Positions 32,607-42,382 of a stretch of 64,000 bases of DNA are shown here, piece after piece. Every line of letters begins with the position of its first letter. Position 1 is the first letter of the stretch. The translations under genes and the position numbers were made by a program. Origin of the DNA: Apodospora peruviana (Eukaryota; Ascomycota; Sordariomycetes; Sordariales; Lasiosphaeriaceae); the NCBI GenBank assembly GCA_033439685.1, contig JAUEDM010000005.1:3162001-3226000 (forward strand), read 5' to 3'. The notes under the pieces are model-generated. The model made no database searches, was not told where the DNA came from, and worked only from the letters and a program-made list of their open reading frames with translations.

Positions 32607-34171
32607 ACACCCTTTCTACCCAGTACTCACCTACTAGTACATGCGCTCTGGACTTATTACCTAATTAATACCTCTGCTGCTGGTTTGGTCACGGTGTTTT
32701 CTGGGTTTTGTGGTTGTTTACTTTCATGCTGAGTTGGTGGCAAGATTCCATGGTGTGCGGGTGTATTCTGTCCATTCACCATTCGTTTGTTGTATCATAA
32801 AATGCGCGTCACCTTCCTCTTTGTATCTCCATGACATGGATTGACGATGATTGAAATTGTCTGGGTTGGTTGCATTCCAAACAGGTCCTTTTTACTCGAT
32901 CTTTGATTGCTTTCTATTTCGATGGAGAGGCGATTTGCATTTGATATTTCTGTTATGTTTGTTTTTCGTACCTGCCGCGTATGTTGATAATGTTCGAGAG
33001 TCGTCGTTTAAAATAATACCTTCCATGTCTAGCACAAGGGGACGGAAGGAGAGAAGAGATGGAACTTGCTTGGTTCGTGGCAGAGAACGGGCGAAGGAGA
33101 GAAGAAGAGAAAGGATATTCCATATTTCCTGGCACCTACTCTGCACCCATATCTTTATACTCATAATGTCTTGTTGTCTATTTACACCTCAACAATTAGC
33201 TCTGTACCTTCTGATCCTCTGCATGACTGAACCTGATATTGCCTTTGACGATGTTGCTCTGGAGATGTTTTGACCTGGCCTTCTGAGGGTTGTCTCGACC
33301 CTGGCACGTGCCTGGAACAAATTCCTGGTAGTAGTTGTTTGAAAGGTCTTGTTATTAGACGGAGTACGTTCTACTGGAAAGTGATAAGGAAATCGGGAAA
33401 CCCTACGCACGCAAGGGAAATATACTGGTATTCTTTATTGCACTTCAAGTTGGTATTCGGATTCGAAATTACCCTTTTCACGTAATGCTGTACTCCGTAC
33501 GGTAATATGGGTTTCAAATGGTATTGGTATCTGTTCATGCCTTCCATATCCGTAATGATAGTGGAGACCTCAACGATAACGCAAGATGTTAGCAGAGAAT
33601 CAGCTGACCCGTGTCCCTGATTAGTTAAGTGAATGCAGTCGGTCAGTGCCACTGGCATTCCGCCAGCTTCCGAGCTTCTAGGATGTTCAGGCCCGTCACG
33701 ACAGCGTTTTGCCCCGCGAATGAATGACTCCTCCTCCCTCTCGCTCGTCCAACTCTCCTGGGGTCCGGATCTGGACCCCTTCCGACTTCGTTATCGACCT
33801 CAGTACGAAATACAGGGCAACGATATTTGATTCACGGAATACTACCCGAGGGAGGTGATATCGAATACTCGGATTGAAGTTTCTTTCGTTTTGGTGAATG
33901 ATTGGCTCTTTCACGTCTATCGCCCCTCGTGTGCAAGACCTCGCAACACCGGGCAGATGTGAGGTGCAGTGGAGAACCACAAGAACAACTGCGAGGTGCG
34001 CACAACAGATGCATTCATAGAGGACCCCCATGATGACGACCGGGGGCTGACAGTGAATTGCATTTAGCAGTATTGACAAGTCCTTCGATATATATTCTGA
34101 AAGAGGGTAAGGCGTTGGTCAATTAACGTGACGGAAAGAGACAACCGCCCTCTCGCCTCCGACCACCGAAC
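32607..34171. other. Spacer between CRP1-like and RNF10/Mag2-like genes
   Basis: It contains the CRP1-like 3' UTR and the promoter of the RING gene. TCCGTA words are at 33493-33504 (TACTCCGTACGGTA) and near 33550. A 141-codon frame at 32851-33273 has no family resemblance and A/T-ending codons, so it is left out. Confidence 0.55.
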
Positions 34172-36184
34172 ATGAGCTCGACGTCATCTGCCCCGGGCAA
34201 GTCCCTTTCCGTTCCATCGACAGTCAATCATTCGCAGACACAGTCGCAAATAGCTGCCCCCATCTCCTTTGACTCGAGCCGTCGCCAGACTCCGACCCAG
34301 AACCAGAGCCCTGCACATCCTCAGGCGGCCCCTAGGAGGGCTCAGGGCGCCAGGAAGCAACACCGCAACATGAGGAGGGCCGGCCCGAACGGCAGAGATC
34401 CCGGACGCCTGGACAACGATGACGCCATGGCCGAGATCAGAGCCGTTCGGAATGCCTCGAGCCGCCGCGGACAGACATCCATTACCCACCTGATGAACTA
34501 TGCCTTGCCACCCCGTCCTTACTACGACAGCCACCATGCCCTCTCCTCTCGCTCCTATCGCCGAAATCCGACATGGGGCCTCGGTTCTGGCCACCATGCC
34601 ATCGACAAGGTCCGCTACGTCCATGCCAACTACCGATTCGTTGTCTCCCCGACGGGTAACTACTGCTCCCACGCCGTCGACGCCGACGAGCATCTCGACT
34701 GGTCAGATGTTCTCCAGATCATTGCCTCAGCCGAGTCGCAGCAGACATCCTGTCCTATCTGTCTATCCGAGCCCGTTGCGCCTCGGATGGCGAAGTGCGG
34801 CCACATCTTTTGCCTGCCCTGTTTGATCCGATTTATGAACTCGGGTCCGAACGATGATGGCCACGGCGGGGTAGAGAAGAAACAGAATCGGTGGAGAAAA
34901 TGCCCGATCTGCGAGGATGCGGTATTCATAAGCGAGGTGCGGCCGGTGAAATTCTATGCTGGGCAGGAGAGCCCGCTACCCCGACCGGGGGACGATGTAG
35001 TCCTCCGGCTCATGATTCGTAGTGCAAAGAGCACTTTGGCTCTACCGAGGGAAGGGGGCGCAGAAGTACTACATTCCGTCGACGATGTCCCTTGGCATTT
35101 TGCTGCGGGTGTACTAGATTATGCGAGAATCATGAAAGGCACTGGAGAATATATGGCAGAAGAATTTGACCGAGAGGTCGAAGACTTGCTCAGGCAGGAG
35201 AAGGAGGATGAGCTTCTCTTTCACGAGGACACCGAATGGACACAGAGAGCCATCAAAGCAGTCAACGCGGCAAAGGAGAAGGCGAAGGGGCTGGGCGAAG
35301 CTGAGATGGCGGTATCAGCAGCCGCCGCAGCCGGGTCAAGCCAAGCTAAGCATGGCGAGCAGGACTTTTACTTCTACACTTCACCACCACACCTTTATCT
35401 CTCTCCGCTTGACATACGGATCCTAAAAACCCAGTTTGGATTGTTCTCTGCTTTCCCATCCACTCTTCTTCCTCGGGTTGAGCACATTTCAACAGGCAAC
35501 GTGGTCGACGACGTCCTGCGAAAGCGGGCCAAGTATCTCGGGCACCTGCCGTATGGCTGTCTCATCAGCTTCCTAGAGTGTGACTGGACAGATATCGTCC
35601 CCGCAGAGACCCTCGAGGTTTTTGCAGACGACATTGAGCGCCGGCGAAAGCGCAACAAGGACAAGGCGGCACAGGAGGAGCGTGAACGGATCCAGGCGGA
35701 ACGACTCGAGGCGGCGGCAATCCGCGACGCGAGACGTAACCTTGGACCGCTGGACGAGGAGGTCACGGTGCGGTTCGGAAACTCGGCGGTAAACGAGTCG
35801 CCGGTGGACATGAACGACTTCCTGCCACTTGGCGCTGAGGGGACGACACCCCCGAACCCACGGCTGGGATTTGGTCACCTCTCGGAAGTGAGCACCAGCC
35901 CGTCGGGATCTAGGACCGTCTGGGGCACACCTGCCATTGCGGGGACCCCAGATATAGCTTCTTTGCCCCAGCCGCGAACGGCGGCCGATGACGGTTGGCT
36001 TAAGGATGTGGATGTCTTGGAAACTCGCGGCGCCACGGATCTTGCTTTACAGATGGAGGCTTTGGGTGTGGAGGCTCCGGCACCTGCGGGCGGCAGTTCT
36101 GGGCCAGGTGGTGGCGGCGGCGGCAAGAAGAAGAAGCAGAAGAAGATTACGCTGATGAGCACGGGTGGTCGGCGAGGGAACTGA
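34172..36184 (+). CDS. MAG2: RING-finger E3 ubiquitin ligase, RNF10/Mag2 type
   Basis: RNF10 and yeast Mag2 ubiquitylate 40S ribosomal proteins in ribosome quality control. Single exon, 670 aa, usual length for fungal members. The N terminus is disordered (Ser/Gln/Pro), then the conserved Asn/Tyr-rich block SITHLMNYALPPRPY and KVRYVHANYRFVV. The C3HC4 RING starts at C194: CPICLSEPVAPRMAKCGHIFC, with an insert and ending at RKCPICEDAVF near 245. The RING-distal region (EDFYFYTSPPHLYLSPLDIR, then HLPYGCLISFLECDWTDI) is the RNF10-specific part. A coiled, Arg/Glu-rich helix and a Gly-rich, Lys-rich C terminus (GGGGGGKKKKQKK) follow, perhaps aiding rRNA binding. The ATG at 34172 is the first in a long open frame. 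Confidence 0.9.
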   Translation: MSSTSSAPGKSLSVPSTVNHSQTQSQIAAPISFDSSRRQTPTQNQSPAHPQAAPRRAQGARKQHRNMRRAGPNGRDPGRLDNDDAMAEIRAVRNASSRRGQTSITHLMNYALPPRPYYDSHHALSSRSYRRNPTWGLGSGHHAIDKVRYVHANYRFVVSPTGNYCSHAVDADEHLDWSDVLQIIASAESQQTSCPICLSEPVAPRMAKCGHIFCLPCLIRFMNSGPNDDGHGGVEKKQNRWRKCPICEDAVFISEVRPVKFYAGQESPLPRPGDDVVLRLMIRSAKSTLALPREGGAEVLHSVDDVPWHFAAGVLDYARIMKGTGEYMAEEFDREVEDLLRQEKEDELLFHEDTEWTQRAIKAVNAAKEKAKGLGEAEMAVSAAAAAGSSQAKHGEQDFYFYTSPPHLYLSPLDIRILKTQFGLFSAFPSTLLPRVEHISTGNVVDDVLRKRAKYLGHLPYGCLISFLECDWTDIVPAETLEVFADDIERRRKRNKDKAAQEERERIQAERLEAAAIRDARRNLGPLDEEVTVRFGNSAVNESPVDMNDFLPLGAEGTTPPNPRLGFGHLSEVSTSPSGSRTVWGTPAIAGTPDIASLPQPRTAADDGWLKDVDVLETRGATDLALQMEALGVEAPAPAGGSSGPGGGGGGKKKKQKKITLMSTGGRRGN

Positions 36185-36985
36185 TCTGAGATGCCATACA
36201 GAAAGCAAGCATCCAAGGGTCGTCCAGGATATGTAGGTATGTCGAATATTGGAGAGCTAGATGCTTTGAACCTCGGAAACCACAAAGGAGGTGGTGACAG
36301 TCACAGCTGCAGGTGTAGCGCGGTGCTTGATTTATCTGCTTGGTTGAAACGCACGGCGCATTGCTTGCACGATTGATCTTGTTCCACGAAAATGTCTTTT
36401 GAAGAGCTTATTTGTGGGATCATGGATGTTTAGATTATTGTAGGTATTGTGAATACTACCCGACAGGTGCTGAATAAACATGCTGTTTGAACGTTTCAAC
36501 TTTCAGGAGATGTCTAATACAAACTTTATGATGGGAAGTCTATCCTTCAACCGATAACTTATGTGTAATGCTAAACATCTCATATGATATTATGCTTATC
36601 ATTAGTCGTAGACCTCGATTGTCTGTGTATTAGGGATCTGATGCCCTAGCAAAATGTCAGCTCGGTACGTACTGTATATAATACGGATTACAAAGTTGGT
36701 GTAAAGTCAGCCGCGGGAAGATGTAGTGAAAGCAGGCTGACAGCCAATCAAATGCCATGACATCATGGGCCGTGAATGACATCATGCCATCACTCTGAGA
36801 GAAGAGATCACGAAAACGGATTGCATGTGTGATTGTCCCTTCAAGATAGATTGATCTGTATCGGAGTGAACCTAGATTTCAATAAGAGAAACCGAACTAA
36901 CCATTGAACACGCTCATCTCCAACGAGTCATCAAACATCAATACAACCTCGCTACCACCCAAAGTATCGATATTTAAACCAAAGA
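36185..36985. other. Spacer between RNF10/Mag2-like gene and small conserved gene
   Basis: AT-richer spacer holding the 3' UTR and promoter. An imperfect palindrome-like GTACGTACTGTATATAATACGGATTA stretch lies near 36663 in the TCCGTA word family. No RNA gene is seen. Confidence 0.5.
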
Positions 36986-37584
36986 ATGGCGTCTCATAAA
37001 GCTCCCAGTGCAGGCCAAAGGGTACCTTACCTGAATTACCCAACCCCAGTTCAAGAAGCATAGAAACCAACTGAGAAATGAAAATCAAAAAGGTCCACCT
37101 CGGCAAAGACGCGCCCATTTCCATCGAAGGCACAGGCGCCGTAGCCAGCGACTCCCTGGCAGCCGAGTCCCTCCGCAGAAGCGGCGGATTCGCCTCCAAC
37201 GAGGGCGCGGAAGCCGGCCAGGGCCCTACGAAGACGACGCACTCGGCCAAGCCGGGCCGCTCTGGCCACGCTGGCGCGTCCAACCCGGATAGTCTCGAGA
37301 ACCAGGAGTCGTACGCCGGCACCGCGCCGTCGTACGTCGAGGCCGGCGGCGTTGACGAATCTGCAGCGCGGCCGCACGGTAAGAACTTGACTGAGGGCGG
37401 GTTCGCGGGCAGCGGTACGTCCAGCGGGAAGCTGGCGGAGCCGGGGAGCATGCAGGATCCGTCGAGGCAAGCGGAGAGGGATACAGGAATTGGAGAGCAG
37501 GGCAGTAAGAGTGGAAGTAAGAAAAAGGTTGCTGTTGGTGATGAGCAGCCTTATGGAGTACTGGGAGGGGATACTGATGCTTGA
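36986..37584 (+). CDS. Small conserved fungal protein of unknown function
   Basis: Predicted 175-aa protein from two exons: 36986-37021 (MASHKAPSAGQR) and 37093-37584; intron 37022-37092 (gtacct...aaaaag), phase 0. An unspliced alternative starts at 37078 (MKIKKVHLG) in the same frame. The protein is Gly/Ser/Glu-rich and hydrophilic, with no signal peptide or TM segment. Blocks such as VASDSLAAESLRRSGGFASN and PHGKNLTEGGF, and an ending QPYGVLGGDTDA, resemble a widespread family of uncharacterised Pezizomycotina proteins; that resemblance is from memory. The exon has strong C/G third-position bias on the plus strand, so the equally open antisense frame (36897-37451) is taken to be a shadow. 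Function is unknown. Confidence 0.72.
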
Positions 37585-38011
37585 TATTGGACAGCACAGA
37601 ACAAACACACAATGGGTCTGAGTGAGACGGGAGAACAGAACGTTGATATAAGTTAATGATCACTGAATACCTTACCTGGCCTGGTAAGATAATGAAATGA
37701 AAAGAGAATGTCTTCTCATTTGCTGTTCCACATTACTTGCAGATGTTGCATACCTACTGTTACCTTCAGGCGGACACAGAACCATGGAAATTGTCTCCAA
37801 ACTGATTAGCTTCGTTCCTTGAAGCAAAATTAAAATTATCCAAGTATCCAACTTATTCCACGCCCCCGAAACTCGCTTGCCCAACAACGCTCATGTTGTC
37901 ATTCCAAGCTTTTTCTTGTTGCCCGCAAGATCCCCTTCCTTCCGACAATAACCGACAGGTCGAAGACTATTACCTCACAGTCCATTTCTGGAAAGTCCAA
38001 TAATCCAATCC
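37585..38011. other. Convergent 3' spacer
   Basis: Short spacer between the small conserved gene and the GPI-anchored protein gene, which converge. AT-rich, with nothing else evident. Confidence 0.6.
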
Positions 38012-38655
38012 TTAAAGCACAGCCGCAGCAACGGCAGCAACGGCGGCAAGCATGCCGCCCGCGTTGTAGGCCAGATCGGCAGCGCCGCTGTCAGTCTTGG
38101 CAGCCGAGCCGGATGAGCTAGTCGGGCTGCCGGTACCGGCAGCCTCCTTCTCAGTAGTAGTCGAGTCGTCCTCCTTGGCGGCCGTCGTCTTGGCCGGTGT
38201 GGTGGTCGTCGTGGCGGTAGCGGCCTTGGTGGTGGCAGACGGGAACTGGCTGGCGTAACCGCAGAAAATCTTCTTTTGGCCCTCGTACGTGTCTGCATTG
38301 GTTTGTTAGTGATGGGTTCCCCTATTCAATTATCACTTCCAGAACATTGGGATGACTACTTACGGACTTGTTCGTCGTTGGGGCAGTTGTTAAAGCATCT
38401 GTTTGTGAGAGCAGGGTTAGTTATTAGACATGGAATCGACTGTTTAATCAGGTCTGACGGCGGAAGCTAGGCGTACAATACGAGGTTGCTATAGCTCAGG
38501 CACTGGCAGTCGTAATCTTGTCCCGCGCAGTTCGCGAGCTTCGCTTGCTCATCCGACATGCACTTCGCGACAATGTAGTCGGCATCGCACTTGGTGGAGC
38601 CCTGAGCCACAGCGGCCGTGGCGAACGCGGCGAGAGCGAAGATAGCGGCCTTCAT
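38012..38655 (-). CDS. GPI-anchored Ser/Thr-rich small cysteine protein
   Basis: Three exons: 38477-38655, 38364-38398 (35 nt) and 38012-38292; introns 38399-38476 and 38293-38363; 164 aa. A clear signal peptide (MKAAIFALAAFATAAVAQ) is followed by a compact domain with eight Cys (KCDADYIVAKCMSD, ANCAGQDYDCQCLSY, LCFNNCPNDEQV, KKIFCGYA), then a Thr/Ser/Lys-rich stalk and a hydrophobic C terminus (AGGMLAAVAAVAAAVL) after a small-residue omega region (SGAADLA), as for GPI attachment. The cysteine spacing is not the CFEM pattern. Likely a cell-wall or plasma-membrane surface protein of unknown role. The 35-nt middle exon is supported by both splice sites and by phase. Confidence 0.83.
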
Positions 38656-39967
38656 GGTTGGGATTCTAGTTATAAGGACAGAAGAGGTTCGAGTGTGGAG
38701 AAGGTTGACGACTGTGATGATCTTTCCAGACAAATATTATAGATTATATCCTTTTTGTTAAGAGAACGAGTGATGGAAACGAGGGTAGTGGTGGGTAGGG
38801 AAACGACTGGAATGCCTTCGTTGTCGGAACGAAAAAGGTCTCACAGGGCAACTGGCTGCAGCATGGATGGATGCGTGTCTCGCGAGGGAACGAGGAGAAG
38901 GGGGGGCCTTCGAGAAGGAGCGTGGAGAAAATATTCCGTAGCGCAGGATATTTAATTATATTTCCGTATAAACACCAAGCACTTTGCTTGCTAGTGCCGG
39001 CCAGGGGTGGGATCGGGGTGCCACCTCGGATTCTCACAAGGTGGCCCTCCTGATGTTGTTCCCAGCCCAAGGTCGGCCCATGATAAAAACAATAAAAATT
39101 GATAAATGCTCTACTCTGTGGGCCGGTCACCGGCGCCACTGTCGATTGCTTTGGTTGGTCGCCGGGGTTGGCTGAGAGAAGAGAAACAGGTGGCATATTG
39201 TGGCTTCAGCCTCCATGGTCGTGACTGTCTGAGCGTGAGCGCGTTGTCCAGACACGTCTCACGGACGTCGTGGATGCAATGCATACACGCGTTTTCGGAC
39301 GTGTGATAACCCCGTAATGAATGGCTTGGTGGACCGAGATGGGATGTTCCTTTCCTTTCTCCTTTGCGCTGGAGACAGAAGCTGTCGCTAAGTTGGTGGA
39401 AGCACCTGGACGGCACTTGAGACGACACCTGTCAGCTGATTGGACAATGGATGCATGGCAAAAGCGGGAAGCCAGAAAACCTTAATTTGTACGGAATACA
39501 TCCGTACAGATTACTCCGTATTCCGTACGGATTCTTCCTCTGTTGTCACAATCACAATACGAGGGAAGTGGTAAGCGATTTGCCTCTTCTCAGTGCTGTC
39601 GAACTTTACCAGGCGCCCTGATGCGGTGTGAAAGTCTCAAGATCTTTCAGCTTGGACTGACACGTTGTCCTGTATGTCGCACCTCAGCACGGCCTCGTAA
39701 ACCGGGTCTTCAGTGCCGATATTGACCTGGCATCCGTGGCTACGGGTACGGGCCGCAGCTTTCACTCAGTTGTAATCCGTGCATATGTACTAGATATCGT
39801 ACGGATTTCATATCCGGACTTCATCGTAGATAGTGTACACTCCAGATATGGTACCGAAGCCATTCAGTACAACATGTTGGTTAATACAGGTTTTGTGGTT
39901 TATTCAGGCACGAAATTAGGATATCAAAACATTTATTAGCAGACCGAATTCAACAAGCCCATTCTCA
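38656..39967. other. Spacer rich in TCCGTA words, upstream of the GPI-protein gene
   Basis: Promoter of the GPI-anchored protein gene plus the 3' side of the proton-channel gene. A dense TCCGTA cluster with an 11-bp inverted repeat lies at 39489-39528; more words are near 38937, 38963, 39776 and 39800. No gene-like open frame is present. Confidence 0.6.
39489..39528. repeat. Inverted repeat in a TCCGTA cluster (11-bp arms)
   Basis: GTACGGAATAC at 39489-39499 is the exact reverse complement of GTATTCCGTAC at 39518-39528, with an 18-bp loop that itself holds TCCGTAC. Immediately 3' is the palindrome TCCGTACGGA (39523-39532). Confidence 0.9.
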
Positions 39968-40695
39968 TCACGACCCATTCCTCATCGTCTCAACCTGCGC
40001 CCTGAGTTCCGCGTTCTCCTTCTCGAGGTGAGCAACCTTGGCCTCAATGTCCTCCAAGCTCTCCGACGCACCGACGCTGAGCTCCTCGATGATCTTGACA
40101 AGCCGCCACAGACGAAGAATAATCACGAGTGACGCAATCTCCTCCAATACGCCCCGCGTGAGGACATCAATAACGAAGCTAGCAATAATGACAAACGCAT
40201 CGAAGCAATGGAACCAATCTTTAAAGAACCTGTTATCTGTCAGTCAATTATAAGGTACTCATTTGAGCAAGAGTTATCATACCTCAACCCAGATGCCCAC
40301 ACCGAAACCACCAATTCCACAAGAAACAGAGAACTGAATATGAGCCCGACAATGTACAACGTCTCCTGCGACCTCCCAACCCACACTTCGTCCTTCTTGC
40401 CCAAATCGCACGACACCAGCGTGATCAGGATGTCGGCCAGGATAGCGCTCACGTCCAGCGTGACGAGCCCCAAAATCATGTAATGTTTCGTTTTGGACGA
40501 CATGAAGGCCTTGGCTGCCCGTCGCCTGCGTGCATATGCGGCGCTGAAGGCTGCTCTCTCGCTCGCCAGCAGCACTTGTTGGTTATTATTGTCGTCGTCA
40601 CCATCATCATCGTAAGCGCGCCCGAGAAGTGGTTGTGTTAAGCTACCGCTGTGATATCGCGGGACTCGATGGTGGTTGTCGTTGCTATCTCCCAT
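39968..40695 (-). CDS. HVCN1: Voltage-gated proton channel (Hv1/HVCN1 type)
   Basis: Four-helix voltage-sensor domain that conducts protons outward on depolarisation. Two exons: 40283-40695 and 39968-40229; intron 40230-40282 (53 bp); 224 aa. The N terminus is cytosolic with a run of Asp/Asn (29-40) and Arg (56-59). S1 is about residues 72-94 with D81 at the position of the selectivity Asp of human Hv1 (D112). S2 is about 112-134 with E127. S3 has D148 and D159. S4 reads RLWRLVK: R177, R180 and K183 at the three gating-charge positions, so the third charge is Lys, not Arg. A C-terminal coiled coil (EDIEAKVAHLEKENAELRAQVETM) follows, as in dimeric Hv1. The ATG at 40695 is chosen; upstream frame has only a TTG start. 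Confidence 0.9.
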
Positions 40696-41599
40696 GATGG
40701 TATAGAGGTAAAGGGATAGAGGTATTATGGTAGGTAATTTGTTGATTGTTGTACTAATAAGGAGTGATGGCCGTTTGAAACACGTCGAAGCACGCCCTCC
40801 TTCCAAGCTCGAAAAGGCATGAGTGGTTGTTATCTCTTGCCTAATCTCCCTCCCAAATGCCAACTTCCAGGTTTACTGGGTGAAAGACACAGATGGGTTA
40901 CAGTGTGCAAACGGATTACAATGTGGCGGGGTTCACGGGAAAGATCAGGGTAGCTCCTGATAAAAGCAGGACCCGACAGCTGCCTTATCGCGGCCAACCA
41001 TTCAGTCTCTTGTCGATCTCCCTGAATTCCACTGTGAGTAGTACTCTCCAGGACTAGAGTATAAGATAAAGTTTGGATGCGGTCTACCATCCGCAAATGA
41101 CAGTGTTCATCATCTACCTAGAAAAGGATCCTGAGAGAATCTGTTTGCAGACCACCAGATTGGTGATGTGTCCGTCTGCAGAAAGTGAAAAGGACTATAA
41201 AAGGGGGTTGCTTGGGACAGGCTGCAGTAAACAACAAGGGAAACCCCCAATACAAAATTCAGGACACAATTCTTGTGTGGTACAAATGTAAAACGCCCTC
41301 ATATGCTTCGTCTAGTAGTCATCCCATCCTCCAGCGCCCACGAGAGTAACCCATATCTCTCGGATGCAAATACCGTCCCGGTCCGTCACTACCGTACCCT
41401 CCAGCTGAAACCTCAAAATGCATGCTTCCATGCCCAATATATCCTCCCTTGCAAGACAAATGCAGATTGTAAATGCGACCTCGAACCAGTTTGGAACACC
41501 CTCCAATGCGTACAACCAGTCGCCCACCTTTCATATCCCTGCTCTGCACATGATATCGAATAAGAGAGAGACGCGGAGAAAGATGAAGGCAGTGTTGTC
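40696..41599. other. Spacer between the proton-channel and HAPSTR1-like genes
   Basis: Holds the channel promoter and the 3' UTR of the HAPSTR1-like gene (both minus strand). A good plus-strand TATA-like element, TATAAAAGGGG at 41196-41206, has no plus-strand gene downstream. Confidence 0.5.
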
Positions 41600-42382
41600 T
41601 TATGTATGTCGACTCCGCTTTGAGGCGTTGCCAAACACATCCTTGCCGCCGTTCCCATATCCCAAGCTCGCAATGTCGAATATCTCAGCCAGGTTGACTT
41701 TCCTTTTCTGACCGTGCACACGGCTAATAGTCGTCCTAGAAATCGGTCGTCCGTTTCGGCCTCTTGCATTCCGTACTGTTGGTGTGGATGGTGTTGGCAT
41801 CGTGGTCGTGCTGCTGGGCATCGGTGTCCGACTCGTAGGAGACGTGTGTGTTTGCGAGTCGGACAGGTCTAGATTGGCGATGTGCATGTATGATTCCTGG
41901 GAAGGGTAGGAAATGGAGGACTGAAACGTGAACGTGTCCTGGGACGGGACAACAATCTCGACTTCTTCCATTATCGGGCTAACGGACTGGGTGGTGGATG
42001 GCGCAACAGCAGGCGGCGCCGACTCTCTCATTTGCATGTCGTTGCGACCCGTCGACGGCGGGACGGAACTGCCTGAGCGTTGTAACCGTGGCGATGATGC
42101 CACCGTCTCGCCCTTGTCCGCCTCGTCCTCGCTCTCCATTATTTGTGACACCGCATCCCGGCCCTCTAGGCGATCTGTGATCCATTTCCGAATCCTCCAC
42201 CCGTCGCCGTCTACCACGCCTATCTTCTCATTGTCCAGGAAGGCGAGTAGATCGTCCAGGCAGTCTTGGTAGCCATCTCCGCGAGCTTTTGACTGGGCGG
42301 CTGTTGATGTTTTATACAGTTTCGTCACCGACAAAGCGGCTGCCTTGAATGCATCGAGGAGTTCTGCCGAGTCGGCACTCAT
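41600..42382 (-). CDS. HAPSTR1 (C16orf72/TAPR1)-like protein
   Basis: Single exon, 260 aa. The N-terminal helical block AFKAAALSVTKLYKTSTAAQ, then ARGDGYQDCLDDLLAFLDN and WRIRKWITDRLEGRDAV, parallels human HAPSTR1 (FQNAATAVTNLYKES..., GYQRRNKDVLAWVKKR, then the second helix). The C-terminal block GQKRKVNLAEIFDIASLGYG plus KRSRHT parallels the human VDLNTFI...KR ending. In humans HAPSTR1 partners the HUWE1 ligase in stress responses; whether fungal members do so is not known. The middle is Ser/Thr/Pro-rich and disordered. The start at 42382 is the first ATG in the frame. The family call is from memory of the human sequence. Confidence 0.72.
   Translation of the reverse strand: MSADSAELLDAFKAAALSVTKLYKTSTAAQSKARGDGYQDCLDDLLAFLDNEKIGVVDGDGWRIRKWITDRLEGRDAVSQIMESEDEADKGETVASSPRLQRSGSSVPPSTGRNDMQMRESAPPAVAPSTTQSVSPIMEEVEIVVPSQDTFTFQSSISYPSQESYMHIANLDLSDSQTHTSPTSRTPMPSSTTTMPTPSTPTVRNARGRNGRPISRTTISRVHGQKRKVNLAEIFDIASLGYGNGGKDVFGNASKRSRHT

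Noticed and set aside
32851..33273. 141-codon plus-strand frame with two hydrophobic segments
   Set aside because: AT-ending codons, located in 3' UTR/promoter sequence, and no family resemblance.
36897..37451. Long antisense open frame opposite the small conserved gene
   Set aside because: It lies opposite an exon with strong C/G third positions, which removes stops on the other strand; the plus-strand product has family-like blocks and this one does not.
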